Assembly (NCBI GenBank): GCA_963665925.1
Contig: OY762511.1
Location: forward strand, 62,001-126,000
Length of the DNA stretch: 64,000 bases
Reading direction: 5' to 3'
Source: G963665925 sp963665925
Lineage (GTDB): Bacteria; Bacillota; Clostridia; Peptostreptococcales; Acidaminobacteraceae
Both the position numbers and the translations under genes were made by a program. The notes beneath the pieces are model-generated. The model had not been told where the DNA came from and made no database searches. It saw only the letters and a program-made list of their open reading frames with translations. Within the stretch, counting starts at the first letter, position 1. The number at the start of each line of letters is the position of its first letter. Positions 14,694 through 23,047 of this stretch are shown here, in pieces.

Positions 14694-16758
14694 CTTCCTC
14701 CATTGCCAGAAGCAGTGCGGCCTTTTGCTTTCTGCGTCTGATTATGAACCATGCACCGCCGCCCAGCACTGCCACTGCAAGCACAGCATAACCCCATGCC
14801 TTGGAGCCGCTTTCGCCGTCTTCCAGCATCATGTCGCCGCCAAAGTCACCGCCTTGATCCATATCCCCTTCAAAGGATGTGTCGAAGTCAGACATGCCGC
14901 TTGCATAGAAGCTGAAAGGCTTTTCAACCGTTGACGGATTGCCAAGGGCATCTTCAAAGGTGAATACGATGTTTCCAGTGACTTCGCCCTCTTCTTCAGG
15001 AATAATGGAAGCCATGAAATAATCGCTGCTTCCTGACTCAAAATTGCCAACAAAGTAAGTGCCATCCTGCGATGTGAAATCGCCTTCAAGCTTTACGAAC
15101 ATGTTGTACATGTCAGAACGTCCCATATTGTAGAACTCAAGCTCTACATCTGACGGAGAACCGACAAAGGCATCGAATGGTGCTGCAACGTCTCCTGTTT
15201 CCAGTCTTACAGGCTGCGATACTGAAATTCCAAGACTCTCTTCTTCCTTGAAAGGCTGTTCTTGAGCGTCGTACGCATTCCCCTCACCGTCTTCATATTC
15301 CATGACCAGTTTCAGGTTATGGGTTTTCACCGCTGCATCCCGCTTTGTTTCAATTGGCAGAACGTACTCATAATACCCTTGACGCTCTATGCGCTCTATG
15401 AAGAAAGAGCTTGAGCTGTCAGCAGGACTGAATACACCTTCCTCAGAACTCACCGAAACTTTGATGTTCTTGACAAGATCATCAGAGCTCGTATTGAAGA
15501 ATTTGAGGTGAAGATCAAACACCTCACCCGCCATGACTGCATCCCCTTCAAAGGAATAGTCATCAACGAGTATTTTAGGTCTTCCAAGTCCGCTCCTGCC
15601 GTCTACACTGACACCGGCGTATTCTCTATATGTATCTTCCTCAGAATCCCCTGCCGCGTTGTACTCCGCTACGAGATAAATCGGATAATGGTCTGTTGCC
15701 ATGTCTTCCTGCGCCCTGAGTTCAAAGGAAACGGGTTCTGTCTGTTCAGGTCCAACATTTCTGAAGATTTTTCTTGGTCTGGACTCAGGAATAAATCCAT
15801 CGGGATATTCAATGGAAACCTCCACATACTCGGCCTCAACACCCGAAATGTTCTTAAGGGTTCCAGATACCGTAAAGCGGTCTCCCGCACTGACCTTTTC
15901 AGGCATTTGCAGGTCATCAAATCCAAACTCAATGGACTTCGTATCGTTGCCCTCTACAGGAATGTAAATATAGGATGTTCTCGTATACTCGTCGCCGATA
16001 TCATCATAATAGGTAATTTCAACCTCCATCTGATATTCACCTGTCGGCGCATTTTCTGATGGCTGTATGTAAAAATAGGCGACCCGCTCCATTTTCGCTT
16101 CAATCTTATCGATTGCCTGAACATCCATGCCCTTATAAAGATGAATGCCATCCTCGGAGTATCCCTTGAGTGCAACCCGTACATCATTGGCATCACTTGT
16201 ACCCGTATTTCCAACATTGAGTACAATGGCCTGATCGGACCGGCTTGCTGTCAGCACGTCATCCGTCAATTTGAAATCAACAACGCCCAAGGTCGGTTCA
16301 ACCTGGTCGTTTACAATTTTTATATATATGGAATCTGTCGTTCTGAACTTAACCTGGGAAAGATTCTTGTATTCTATATCCAACTGGATTTCATACACTT
16401 TTTCCTGAGCCGTCGGTGAAACAAACACTTTGAAATAAGGCGACGCACCATTGAGCGTTATCTTGTCCACTTCTGTCCAGGGCCTTGAATCGTCAAAGAT
16501 GAACGGAACCGAATCCAGATCATCTGCAATGGCAATGGTCACATCTGTAGCTGTTTTATCGTCGACCATCAGGGGCAGGTTAATTCTGGCCTCCTGACCG
16601 GCGTGGACTTTCTGAATACCCGCCGTCAAATCCACATAGACGCCCGGATCGTCTGTGGACGAACTGGCGAATGCCGGTATGATGCCCATCATGGATATCA
16701 ATGCAATCAGCAGCATGGTCGCTGCTTTAAAACTATATTTGGATCTCATGTTCAGCAT
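14683..16758 (-). CDS. Large exported CARDB-type protein with C-terminal membrane anchor
   Basis: 691 residues. Signal peptide (AATMLLIALISMMGIIPAFA), then repeated beta-sandwich domains of CARDB/NEW3/COG1361 type (for example VVDFKLTDDVLTASRSDQ; GFDDLQMPEKVSAGDRFTVS; ILVDDYSFEGDAVMAGEVFD, each followed by an LxxxNxS/G motif), roughly four copies over residues 170-600. The end is a single membrane helix (AWGYAVLAVAVLGGGAWFII) and RRRKQK stop-transfer. It is held on the outside of the cell membrane. ATG 16756-16758 has AGGGGGT upstream. It lies between, and overlaps, the ABC ATPase and permease genes, so it is probably the exterior partner of that transporter. Confidence 0.85.
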   Translation of the reverse strand: MLNMRSKYSFKAATMLLIALISMMGIIPAFASSSTDDPGVYVDLTAGIQKVHAGQEARINLPLMVDDKTATDVTIAIADDLDSVPFIFDDSRPWTEVDKITLNGASPYFKVFVSPTAQEKVYEIQLDIEYKNLSQVKFRTTDSIYIKIVNDQVEPTLGVVDFKLTDDVLTASRSDQAIVLNVGNTGTSDANDVRVALKGYSEDGIHLYKGMDVQAIDKIEAKMERVAYFYIQPSENAPTGEYQMEVEITYYDDIGDEYTRTSYIYIPVEGNDTKSIEFGFDDLQMPEKVSAGDRFTVSGTLKNISGVEAEYVEVSIEYPDGFIPESRPRKIFRNVGPEQTEPVSFELRAQEDMATDHYPIYLVAEYNAAGDSEEDTYREYAGVSVDGRSGLGRPKILVDDYSFEGDAVMAGEVFDLHLKFFNTSSDDLVKNIKVSVSSEEGVFSPADSSSSFFIERIERQGYYEYVLPIETKRDAAVKTHNLKLVMEYEDGEGNAYDAQEQPFKEEESLGISVSQPVRLETGDVAAPFDAFVGSPSDVELEFYNMGRSDMYNMFVKLEGDFTSQDGTYFVGNFESGSSDYFMASIIPEEEGEVTGNIVFTFEDALGNPSTVEKPFSFYASGMSDFDTSFEGDMDQGGDFGGDMMLEDGESGSKAWGYAVLAVAVLGGGAWFIIRRRKQKAALLLAMEEDDE

Positions 16759-17473
16759 GAACGTACCCCCTAATATCTTCTGTCTTTTCTTCGATTTTTT
16801 CAACGTCGCCATCGAGTATATATACAACCTTGTCAGCAAATCTTGCGACTTCCTTATCATGGGTTACAATAATCAGTGTCTGGTTCTTGCTTCTCACCAT
16901 TTGAAGCATTATCTGAAGCACTTCAGCAGAGGTTTTGGAATCCAGATTGCCTGTGGGTTCATCGGCAAAAATTATTTCCGGCGATCCCATGAAAGCCCGA
17001 GCAATACCCACACGCTGCTGCTGACCACCAGACATTTGTGTCGGCTTGTGGAGCATGTATTTTTTAAGCCCTACAGCCTTCAGCATTTCAAGCGCTTCCT
17101 TATCCCGATTGGTTTTGGACACCTTTCTGAACATCAGGGGCAGACTGACATTTTCAAGCGCAGTCAACGATGACAGCAGGTTATAGGACTGAAAAACAAA
17201 CCCCACATGCTTCTGTCTGAGTTTTGCGAGCTGCTTTTCATTCATGGTCGTAATTTCATGCCCCTTGACCGCGATCGTGCCCTTACTTGGTTTCTCAAGC
17301 CCAGCCATCATGTTGAGCAGGGTTGATTTTCCTGAACCCGACGGCCCGAGTATGCAGCAGACCTCTCCCTGGAAAATATCCAGCGTCACCTTATTGAGCG
17401 CAATAACCTTTTCGCTTCCGATTCTATATACTTTTCTAAGATTTCTAATTTTCAAGGCGATTTCCCGTTCCAC
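16733..17473 (-). CDS. MacB/LolD-type ABC transporter ATPase
   Basis: 246 residues. Walker A LGPSGSGKST (about residues 43-52), Q-loop VFQSYNLLSSLTALENV, signature MSGGQQQRVGIARA, Walker B IIFADEPTGNLDSKT and the His-loop VTHDKEVARFADKV are all intact. This is the MacB/LolD/FtsE subgroup that powers FtsX-type permeases. A GTG start at 17471-17473 is chosen because AGGGAGGCGG lies 5-8 bases upstream; the frame is open to 17539 without a ribosome site. First gene of the ATPase - CARDB protein - permease operon, overlapping the second gene by 26 bases. Confidence 0.93.
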   Translation of the reverse strand: MEREIALKIRNLRKVYRIGSEKVIALNKVTLDIFQGEVCCILGPSGSGKSTLLNMMAGLEKPSKGTIAVKGHEITTMNEKQLAKLRQKHVGFVFQSYNLLSSLTALENVSLPLMFRKVSKTNRDKEALEMLKAVGLKKYMLHKPTQMSGGQQQRVGIARAFMGSPEIIFADEPTGNLDSKTSAEVLQIMLQMVRSKNQTLIIVTHDKEVARFADKVVYILDGDVEKIEEKTEDIRGYVHAEHEIQI

Positions 17474-17620
17474 GAATCCGCCTCCCTTCTGTAACGTTTG
17501 CTGTGACCTGCAGATGCAACACAAATTGAAGGCGTCCACGGAACACCTTCAATAATATGGTAACACAATTATGGGATTGTATGGGTTACAGTATAGCTAA
17601 AAGCTGTGTCCATCCTGTGT

Positions 17621-20401
17621 CTAAAGATGATAGGGAAGGGTGAAAATCAGACACAGCTCTTCATGGAGCACACTGCTGATTTCAATGCTTCCCCCCAGCT
17701 GGGCAACCGCCTCGAAGACCAGGGCCATTCCCAGACCTCTTCCAGATACAATGTCACTTTCCTGCTTGACGGACACTTCAGGCGAAAAGACATGACGCAG
17801 CAGGGTTGGTCGATCCATAGCATTGACCTCTTCAAGACTCATATTTATCGCTTCTGCAACACTCATTTTCAGTTTTTCAAAATCCACACCCGCGCCGTCA
17901 TCCGTCATTTTGATAACAATGCTGTCAGCCACCTTCTCAATGTTCACTCGGATTGTTCCAGCGCGCGGTTTTCCTCTTTCATAACGTAGCTCCGGCTTCT
18001 CAATGCCATGGTCAACCATATTGCGCAGCACATGTACAAGGGCTTTTGAAAATCCGGTGTACTCACTCAAATCCACCAGGAACTTGCCGCCATTGATTTG
18101 GAGGGGGTTGATTTCTTTCCCTATGCTTCTGCCTAGCAAAACCACATAGTCAATATAGCCTTCGAATATTTTTCTGAAAGGATGGTGTTTCTCAGTGTAC
18201 AGATTCCTGACAAGCGCCTGTGCGTCCTCTCCTAAAGTTTCTTCCAGCACAGTTACGACTTCGTCAATTTTCGTTCTTGAAAGTCGGACGGTATCTCTGT
18301 ATTCATAAATATCTATGCCTTCATTCTCATAGATCTTTTTAAGTCGTGTATCTAAAACCTCAATCAGCTTGCACTGATGAATATATTCCTTAAGGACTGC
18401 AGTCGTCTTCCACGCCTGGTCCATTATGTCCTGTTCCATTTCATGCACATAGGCGATTACCTCTGAAAACCCGTACATGGAAAGCTGACCCTTGAAGTTG
18501 TGCAACGACTTCATCACACTTTCCTCAAGCGCCTGCACATCTGTCTGCCCCTCTATAAAATACTCGCTCTCCAGATTGCAGAAGAGCTCGATTCGATTGT
18601 ATATTCGCCAAAATTCCTGGGCATAAAGGACAATTTTCATATTGGTCCAGTTTTCCCGTGCTTCCACTTCAATCTGATTCATGAGTGATTTTTCATAGGA
18701 TACGTCAGTCATAATGACCATAACCTGCACCTTGAAAGGCGTTTGAATCGGCTTATACTCGATTTTAAGTTCTCGGTCCTTGACACGTATGGACTCCGGC
18801 AACACACTCAAATAACTTTCTCTTCGCAGGGCACTCTTCTCACCCAGGGCACGCTCTACCGCCAGACAAAGCATGGAGACCGTTTCGCTCTGTGCTTCAC
18901 CAATGACTTCCCAGAACAGTTGGCCAGCCAGGTCTTCGCCCAAATAGACCTGCGACAGGTTGCTGTAGCCCACTTGAATTCTCGATGCACTGTCCAGAGA
19001 CAGGAATGCCTGACCAGAGTGGTCCAGGAGTAATTTGATGTCTTCAGTCCGTTCGTTGACCTTGCTGTCCAGCTGGACATTGAGTTCCTCAAGAGACTCC
19101 TTGGTCTGTACAAGTTCAAAATTCTTGCTTTGAAGCTTGAGTGCACTACGCTTCAGCGCATCTGCCAAATCAAGGTTTAGGCTGAAGGTTTCGGAATATC
19201 TCAGCCCCAGCACAAGGGCGTGGAAGAAGATAAAGAGAAGGAGACCGAAATTTGAAAACTGCTCATTGAACATATCGAACAAATTGCTGAAAAAAACCAG
19301 CAGGGACAGGTATATGCCCGCGACGGTCATCTTAAGGCCTCTTGAACCATTTCGCATATGAAAAGCCAGCATGGCCATGGAGTATATGAAGATTACAATA
19401 CCTATAGCGATATAGGTATGAATAAACCAAATGTAATTGGGTTTGGACACCATGACAGCCCTCGCCGTAAAAGCAATCAGCAGCATGACCTGAAGCAGTC
19501 TTTCAAAGGGTGTGTCCTGCCTTTTCACATCAAGCAGAATTACATATCTGAGCATGAGCAGGATTGTTACAGAGGCCAAAAAATAACCCGTCTGTCCCAT
19601 GGCATACCAGTCCAGCTTTGGAAAGACACTATGAATTGCGCGTTCCCCAAAAAAAGTCAGGGTAATGGCGAGGAATATGGCAAACAGACCAAAGTGCAGT
19701 GTGGACTTCTCCTCTTTTCTAATTGAATAGACAGCAATATGGTAAGCGCCAGTGAGTATTGATATTGCAATGATCATATACTCCTGCAAATGGCTGTTGA
19801 CCTGTCGTTGCATAATCTGTTCCGGCGAACCGATAATCAGGGGCTTGCCGATTCCGATATATGAAAAATGATAATTTGCTACCTGAATGACCACCCGCGT
19901 GTTTTCGTCAAATGGCGGGAGTATGACACGCTGCGGTGTCATATGGGGCAAAAATACTTCCACGCGCGGATCAACACGCCCATTGCTTGCCAGAAGCTTT
20001 CCATTTACCCAGAGTTTGTATGCACTGCTGATGACCGGGATTTCCATTGCCACAATCTGCGATGCTTTGGGCGGATTCATTTCAAAAACATAGGTCCCGT
20101 AGCCATGCGCGCCAAAGGTCTTGATAGGCAGATGCTTGTCCACGCGAACAAACTGCACGTTTTCCATTTCATCTTCGAGCAGTTCGTCATCATATAGTAT
20201 TTTATCTTTAAAATAGGCAAATTCTCCAGTTATTTGCGCTGGCCCGCCAGATGAAAAATTATAGTCTGCAATATCCAGCTTTCCCTCAGTGGCGACGATT
20301 GTATTCAGGCCAACATTCCTGTAGGGAATACTTAGAATGAAAACGCCAAAGCCAACCAGCATGATTGTCAGCAGCCAGACAAATTTGTATGTCGGTTTCA
20401 T
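17621..20401 (-). CDS. 7TMR-DISM membrane sensor with HPt-like domain and CheA-like ATPase
   Basis: 926 residues. An N-terminal signal-anchor (FVWLLTIMLVGFGVFILSI); an outer domain of 7TMR-DISMED2 type (residues 35-195); seven membrane helices (205-405); coiled coil (420-470); PAS-like region (470-590). Then an HPt-like segment with SLHNFKGQLSMYGF (H-x-x-K-G) near residue 650, and a CheA-type ATPase at 780-926: HVLRNMVDHGIEKPELR (N box), DDGAGVDFEKL (G1) and SGRGLGMALV (G2). It should trans- or auto-phosphorylate an HPt His in response to an extracellular ligand (inferred). Start 20401 has AGAGGTGA upstream; the frame is open to 20560. No response regulator is adjacent. Confidence 0.86.
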   Translation of the reverse strand: MKPTYKFVWLLTIMLVGFGVFILSIPYRNVGLNTIVATEGKLDIADYNFSSGGPAQITGEFAYFKDKILYDDELLEDEMENVQFVRVDKHLPIKTFGAHGYGTYVFEMNPPKASQIVAMEIPVISSAYKLWVNGKLLASNGRVDPRVEVFLPHMTPQRVILPPFDENTRVVIQVANYHFSYIGIGKPLIIGSPEQIMQRQVNSHLQEYMIIAISILTGAYHIAVYSIRKEEKSTLHFGLFAIFLAITLTFFGERAIHSVFPKLDWYAMGQTGYFLASVTILLMLRYVILLDVKRQDTPFERLLQVMLLIAFTARAVMVSKPNYIWFIHTYIAIGIVIFIYSMAMLAFHMRNGSRGLKMTVAGIYLSLLVFFSNLFDMFNEQFSNFGLLLFIFFHALVLGLRYSETFSLNLDLADALKRSALKLQSKNFELVQTKESLEELNVQLDSKVNERTEDIKLLLDHSGQAFLSLDSASRIQVGYSNLSQVYLGEDLAGQLFWEVIGEAQSETVSMLCLAVERALGEKSALRRESYLSVLPESIRVKDRELKIEYKPIQTPFKVQVMVIMTDVSYEKSLMNQIEVEARENWTNMKIVLYAQEFWRIYNRIELFCNLESEYFIEGQTDVQALEESVMKSLHNFKGQLSMYGFSEVIAYVHEMEQDIMDQAWKTTAVLKEYIHQCKLIEVLDTRLKKIYENEGIDIYEYRDTVRLSRTKIDEVVTVLEETLGEDAQALVRNLYTEKHHPFRKIFEGYIDYVVLLGRSIGKEINPLQINGGKFLVDLSEYTGFSKALVHVLRNMVDHGIEKPELRYERGKPRAGTIRVNIEKVADSIVIKMTDDGAGVDFEKLKMSVAEAINMSLEEVNAMDRPTLLRHVFSPEVSVKQESDIVSGRGLGMALVFEAVAQLGGSIEISSVLHEELCLIFTLPYHL

Positions 20402-20523
20402 ACCAATCACCTCTATCAGAAATAGTACCCAGCACAAGCCACAGCAATCCGCACTTTTGAATTGTCTGTGAAATCGAACGGCTTGACGCGTTGACAGAAC
20501 GCCTTTGCCTTTTTTCAAAAAAT

Positions 20524-20557
20524 CAAAAAGACCCCAAATCCAATGATCCAGGGTCTT
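20524..20557 (-). terminator. Terminator after the small-peptide genes
   Basis: On the minus strand, AAGACCC.GGATC pairs with GAT..GGGGTCTT, followed by TTTTGATTTTTT. It separates the small-peptide genes from the sensor gene at 17621-20401. Confidence 0.82.
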
Positions 20558-20584
20558 CAATATATCATTTATGCGTCTTAACGC

Positions 20585-20704
20585 TTACCGAGCTATAGCT
20601 TTATGCATACGTGCCTGAGGTTTGCACGACGCTTTAAATGGTTTTTCAGATGGTGTTTTTCTGATTTTAAGATTTATTTCAATTTGGTCAAATTTGAATT
20701 TCAT
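20585..20704 (-). CDS. Small basic protein, 39 aa (paralogue of the 53-aa protein)
   Basis: Not recognised. It begins MKFKFDQIEINLKIRKTPSE and ends in a basic, Cys- and His-containing tail (ASCKPQARMHKAIAR). TAGGGGGAAATAAA precedes the ATG and gives a good ribosome site. The QIEINLKIRK segment resembles KLEVRVEIRK of the protein at 20878-21039, so the two are probably paralogues. It lies 11 bases after the 42-aa gene, and the terminator at 20524-20557 follows, so it is the last gene of a small-peptide operon. A DNA- or RNA-associated role is conceivable from the charge only. Confidence 0.5.
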   Translation of the reverse strand: MKFKFDQIEINLKIRKTPSEKPFKASCKPQARMHKAIAR

Positions 20705-20715
20705 TTTATTTCCCC

Positions 20716-20844
20716 CTAAGCAGCGCTTCTTCTTGTTTTCAAGTGCGCATTCCCGCTTGCACTCGCCTTCGTGTGTCGTCTCTCATGATGGTGGTAACCA
20801 AAATATGTTATCAGCTGGCATTGTCCTTTTACCCTAGCCTTCAT
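20716..20844 (-). CDS. Small basic His-rich peptide, 42 aa
   Basis: Not recognised. It starts MKARVKGQCQLITYFGYHHH and continues with Arg, His, Lys and Ser (ERRHTKASASGNAHLKTRRS). AGAGGGGGT lies 6 bases before the ATG. It sits 33 bases after the 53-aa gene, with a GGCGC/GCGCC hairpin in the gap, and 11 bases before the 39-aa gene. The strong ribosome sites of three consecutive short frames argue for real genes, but there is no homology evidence that I can give. Confidence 0.45.
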   Translation of the reverse strand: MKARVKGQCQLITYFGYHHHERRHTKASASGNAHLKTRRSAA

Positions 20845-20877
20845 GATGACCCCCTCTCTGGCGCTTAACGGCGCCTC

Positions 20878-21039
20878 TTATGCTCCAAAGAAATAGTCTG
20901 TGTTGACTTTCTCTTTAGTCTTGTCATAGTGTTCGATTGCCTGCTGATTTTTGTAAACACGCTCAGCAGCATTCATATTTCCACTTCTTTTTTTTCTGAT
21001 TTCTACACGTACTTCTAGTTTGCCTACGTTCATTCTCAT
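20878..21039 (-). CDS. Small protein, 53 aa, of unknown function
   Basis: Not recognised. It begins MRMNVGKLEVRVEIRKKRSG, then a helical part (AAERVYKNQQAIEHYDKTKE) and an aromatic end (DYFFGA). ATGGAGGGACC is its ribosome site, 7 bases before the ATG. Its first 20 residues resemble those of the 39-aa protein at 20585-20704 (pattern [KQ][LI]E[VI].[VL].IRK). It is the first well-supported gene after the tandem terminators at 21234-21301. No membrane segment. Confidence 0.55.
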   Translation of the reverse strand: MRMNVGKLEVRVEIRKKRSGNMNAAERVYKNQQAIEHYDKTKEKVNTDYFFGA

Positions 21040-21233
21040 GAAAGGTCCCTCCATTTTCTGTCTTTTTCAAATTCTCTCTTTGTCTTCTCTGTTTTCACCG
21101 TTACCATTATTCGGATATTATCCTGCAATCACCTTAATCACTTGAAATCCCTCCTTTTCAAGTTTTGCTATGTGAATACACTAAGTGTACTTCCTTCTTC
21201 ATCCATTTCATTCTTAAAATGTAAGTTGAGTAT

Positions 21234-21263
21234 AAAAAAAGCCCGCAGACAGTGTCTGCGGGC
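21234..21263 (-). terminator. Second of two tandem terminators
   Basis: Stem GCCCGCAGAC-ACT-GTCTGCGGGC (21241-21263) followed by seven T residues on the minus strand. Textbook strong intrinsic terminator. Confidence 0.95.
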
Positions 21264-21273
21264 TTGTTGGCAC

Positions 21274-21301
21274 AAAAAACCCGTAGGAACAGACCTACGG
21301 G
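21274..21301 (-). terminator. First of two tandem terminators
   Basis: Stem CCCGTAGG-TCTGTT-CCTACGGG followed by six T residues, 32 bases after the stop of the 43-aa peptide gene and 10 bases before the second terminator. Double termination suggests strong transcription of the peptide gene. Confidence 0.95.
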
Positions 21302-21333
21302 CAATCATTGAAAGGGGTTGTATAAGAAAAAGT

Positions 21334-21465
21334 CTATTTTTCTTCCGATCCAATATTAAACATATCGCAGGTCGCGCACTGTCCAAATGATGTAATTGTT
21401 CTTCCTAGTGTTCCATGATCCGTAAAATCGGCTGTAAAAATTTGCGGTGTAGTTAATTTAATCAT
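21334..21465 (-). CDS. Small two-cysteine peptide, 43 aa
   Basis: Not recognised. The first part is MIKLTTPQIFTADFTDHGTL and the second carries TSFGQCATCDMFNIG, with a CxxC pair near residues 30-33. AAAGGAGGT lies 6 bases before the ATG, close to an ideal ribosome site. A good promoter lies at 21507-21535 and two strong terminators follow, so this is a compact highly expressed single-peptide unit. The leader/core look and terminal CxxC suggest a RiPP precursor or metal-binding peptide, but no modifying enzyme is found in the window. Confidence 0.6.
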   Translation of the reverse strand: MIKLTTPQIFTADFTDHGTLGRTITSFGQCATCDMFNIGSEEK

Positions 21466-21506
21466 GTTGCGACCTCCTTTCGTCTAATATTTTAATCTTC
21501 ATGGGT

Positions 21507-21535
21507 AGTATATAACCCACTCTTCCTAAAGGCAA
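21507..21535 (-). promoter_or_regulatory. Promoter of the 43-aa peptide gene
   Basis: On the minus strand, TTGCCT (21530-21535), a 17-base spacer and TATACT (21507-21512). The ATG follows about 42 bases downstream of the -10 box. Confidence 0.7.
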
Positions 21536-21745
21536 ACAATATATTCCTTTTGTAAACGTTTTGTAACACACGTGATATATTCTGTTAACATTATAGATTA
21601 TTTAATTGCTTGTTCATTCAGGTCTGCTTCATGCGCACCCCTTGAAATGGCTAGTGTAATCTTAGCTCTTTTCAGATATAATAGTATATGACACATGGAT
21701 TGACAAAAGGGGCACTATGAAAGTTTGAGAATTCGGGGGACAAGA

Positions 21746-21991
21746 ATGAAAAAATTCGATTTGCTTGAAAAACGACAGGAACTGAATGCAAATCGCGTGC
21801 GTGATACACGTGAGACAACAGGAATGCGCATTACAAAAATCAGCGTAGGCTCAGTAGGCGGTTTCATGCTTTGGTCTGCCTGTTCCACAGTTCCCATGAC
21901 CAGTCTTGCACACAATATTGTAAATGCGGTTATCGTTGTTTCTGTACTCTCTTACCTATGGTTTTCAGGTGCAATCAGACCTAGAAAGTAA
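21746..21991 (+). CDS. Small hypothetical membrane protein, 81 aa
   Basis: Not recognised. A charged N-terminus (MKKFDLLEKRQELNANRVRD) is followed by two weakly hydrophobic segments (ISVGSVGGFMLWSACSTVPM and IVNAVIVVSVLSYLWFSGAI), so it is probably a membrane peptide. CGGGGGACAAGA precedes the ATG; the frame opens 21 bases earlier with no ribosome site. Single gene, ended by the bidirectional terminator at 22023-22070 and convergent with the YihY gene. No function can be assigned. Confidence 0.6.
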   Translation: MKKFDLLEKRQELNANRVRDTRETTGMRITKISVGSVGGFMLWSACSTVPMTSLAHNIVNAVIVVSVLSYLWFSGAIRPRK

Positions 21992-22022
21992 TGACCTTGA
22001 AGTATAAATGCCTTAAAAAGAT

Positions 22023-22070
22023 AAAGGATGGCATCTTTCCCAATTACCGGGCAAGACGCTATCCTTTTTT
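22023..22070. terminator. Bidirectional terminator
   Basis: Long imperfect stem AAAGGATGGCATCTTTCCC/GGGCAAGACGCTATCCTTT with T run on the plus side and an A/T-rich tail on the minus side, between two convergent genes. Confidence 0.85.
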
Positions 22071-22900
22071 TACTGTGCCTGCTTGCGGTTCATTAAGTAA
22101 TGGTTGATTTCAGCACCAAACAGCAGAATGATGCTGGAAAGATACAGCCATACCATGAGTACAATGACTGCTGCTATGGACCCGTAAATAATGGTAAAAC
22201 GGCTGAAGTTCTGTACAAAATATGAAAATGCAAAAGAAATCGCCAACCAGCCTATAAGAGAAAACAGTGTCCCTGGAAGCGCACGCCTGATTCCGATTCT
22301 GGTATTTGGAAAAACAACGTGCACAGATCCAAAGACGATGGTCAGAAAACCCAGAACCCATACCCACCGCACCGATGTGAAAAGACTCACGAAATAGCCC
22401 GGTATATAAAAGTATTTCCCCATAAAAGCAAAGACATCCTTGCTCATGCTTGGGACTACCAGGGCAAAGGCTATTGCCAGCGCAAAGAGAAAGGTATAGA
22501 ACATGCCCAGAAACCGCGTCGAGAAATAGCCACGCGTCTCTTCGACCTCATAAACAATATTAAGCGCGCGCATGAGTGCGTTTATGGATTTCGAAGCCGT
22601 CCAGAGGGCTGCAACAATTGAAACGGAAATGACACCCGTCGATCCCGAGGCTGCAATATCCGAAATGTAGTCCTGAATGATTTTTGCAGCAGCCGGGGGC
22701 ATCAGACGCGCGAGATTGTTCATCATCCACAGGTTTTCTATGGAAAACCAGCTGATTAGGCCCACTAGAAAAATCAGGAAGGGAAAGAGTGACAACATGA
22801 AAAAATACGACATTTGGGCACTGAAGGCAGTAATGTGATGCACGCGGTACCTTCGGCGCATTTCGCTGATGAAGCTCAGGGTTGTATAGAGTCTTCCCAT
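22070..22900 (-). CDS. YihY/virulence factor BrkB family membrane protein
   Basis: 276 residues with six hydrophobic helices. Family signatures: ITAFSAQMSYFFMLSLFPFLIF, ISVSIVAALWTASKSINALM and GSIAAVIVLMVWLYLSSIILLFGAEIN. The last is the most conserved part of the family. Members are inner-membrane proteins once taken for RNase BN and proposed to act in transport or envelope integrity; the real substrate is not established. ATG 22898-22900 has AGGAGGGA 4 bases upstream; the open frame to 22924 is not supported. Single gene, divergent from hflK. Confidence 0.9.
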   Translation of the reverse strand: MGRLYTTLSFISEMRRRYRVHHITAFSAQMSYFFMLSLFPFLIFLVGLISWFSIENLWMMNNLARLMPPAAAKIIQDYISDIAASGSTGVISVSIVAALWTASKSINALMRALNIVYEVEETRGYFSTRFLGMFYTFLFALAIAFALVVPSMSKDVFAFMGKYFYIPGYFVSLFTSVRWVWVLGFLTIVFGSVHVVFPNTRIGIRRALPGTLFSLIGWLAISFAFSYFVQNFSRFTIIYGSIAAVIVLMVWLYLSSIILLFGAEINHYLMNRKQAQ

Positions 22901-23047
22901 GATATCCCTCCTATTTATTAACATTGTATCCTTATTTCCTTATAATTTCATTAAAATTTGCTCGTTTCATTGAAAGTCCATATCCTTAGGAGGTATGATT
23001 GTGTTAGACTTCCATATGCTTATGCACTGGAATAAAGGAGGATATTT

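Noticed and set aside
21181..21240. 17-codon frame MKWMKKEVHL on the minus strand and a 7-codon GTG frame after AAGGAGGG
   Set aside because: The first has no ribosome site; the second has a good one but is only seven codons long. They may be leader peptides but cannot be supported.
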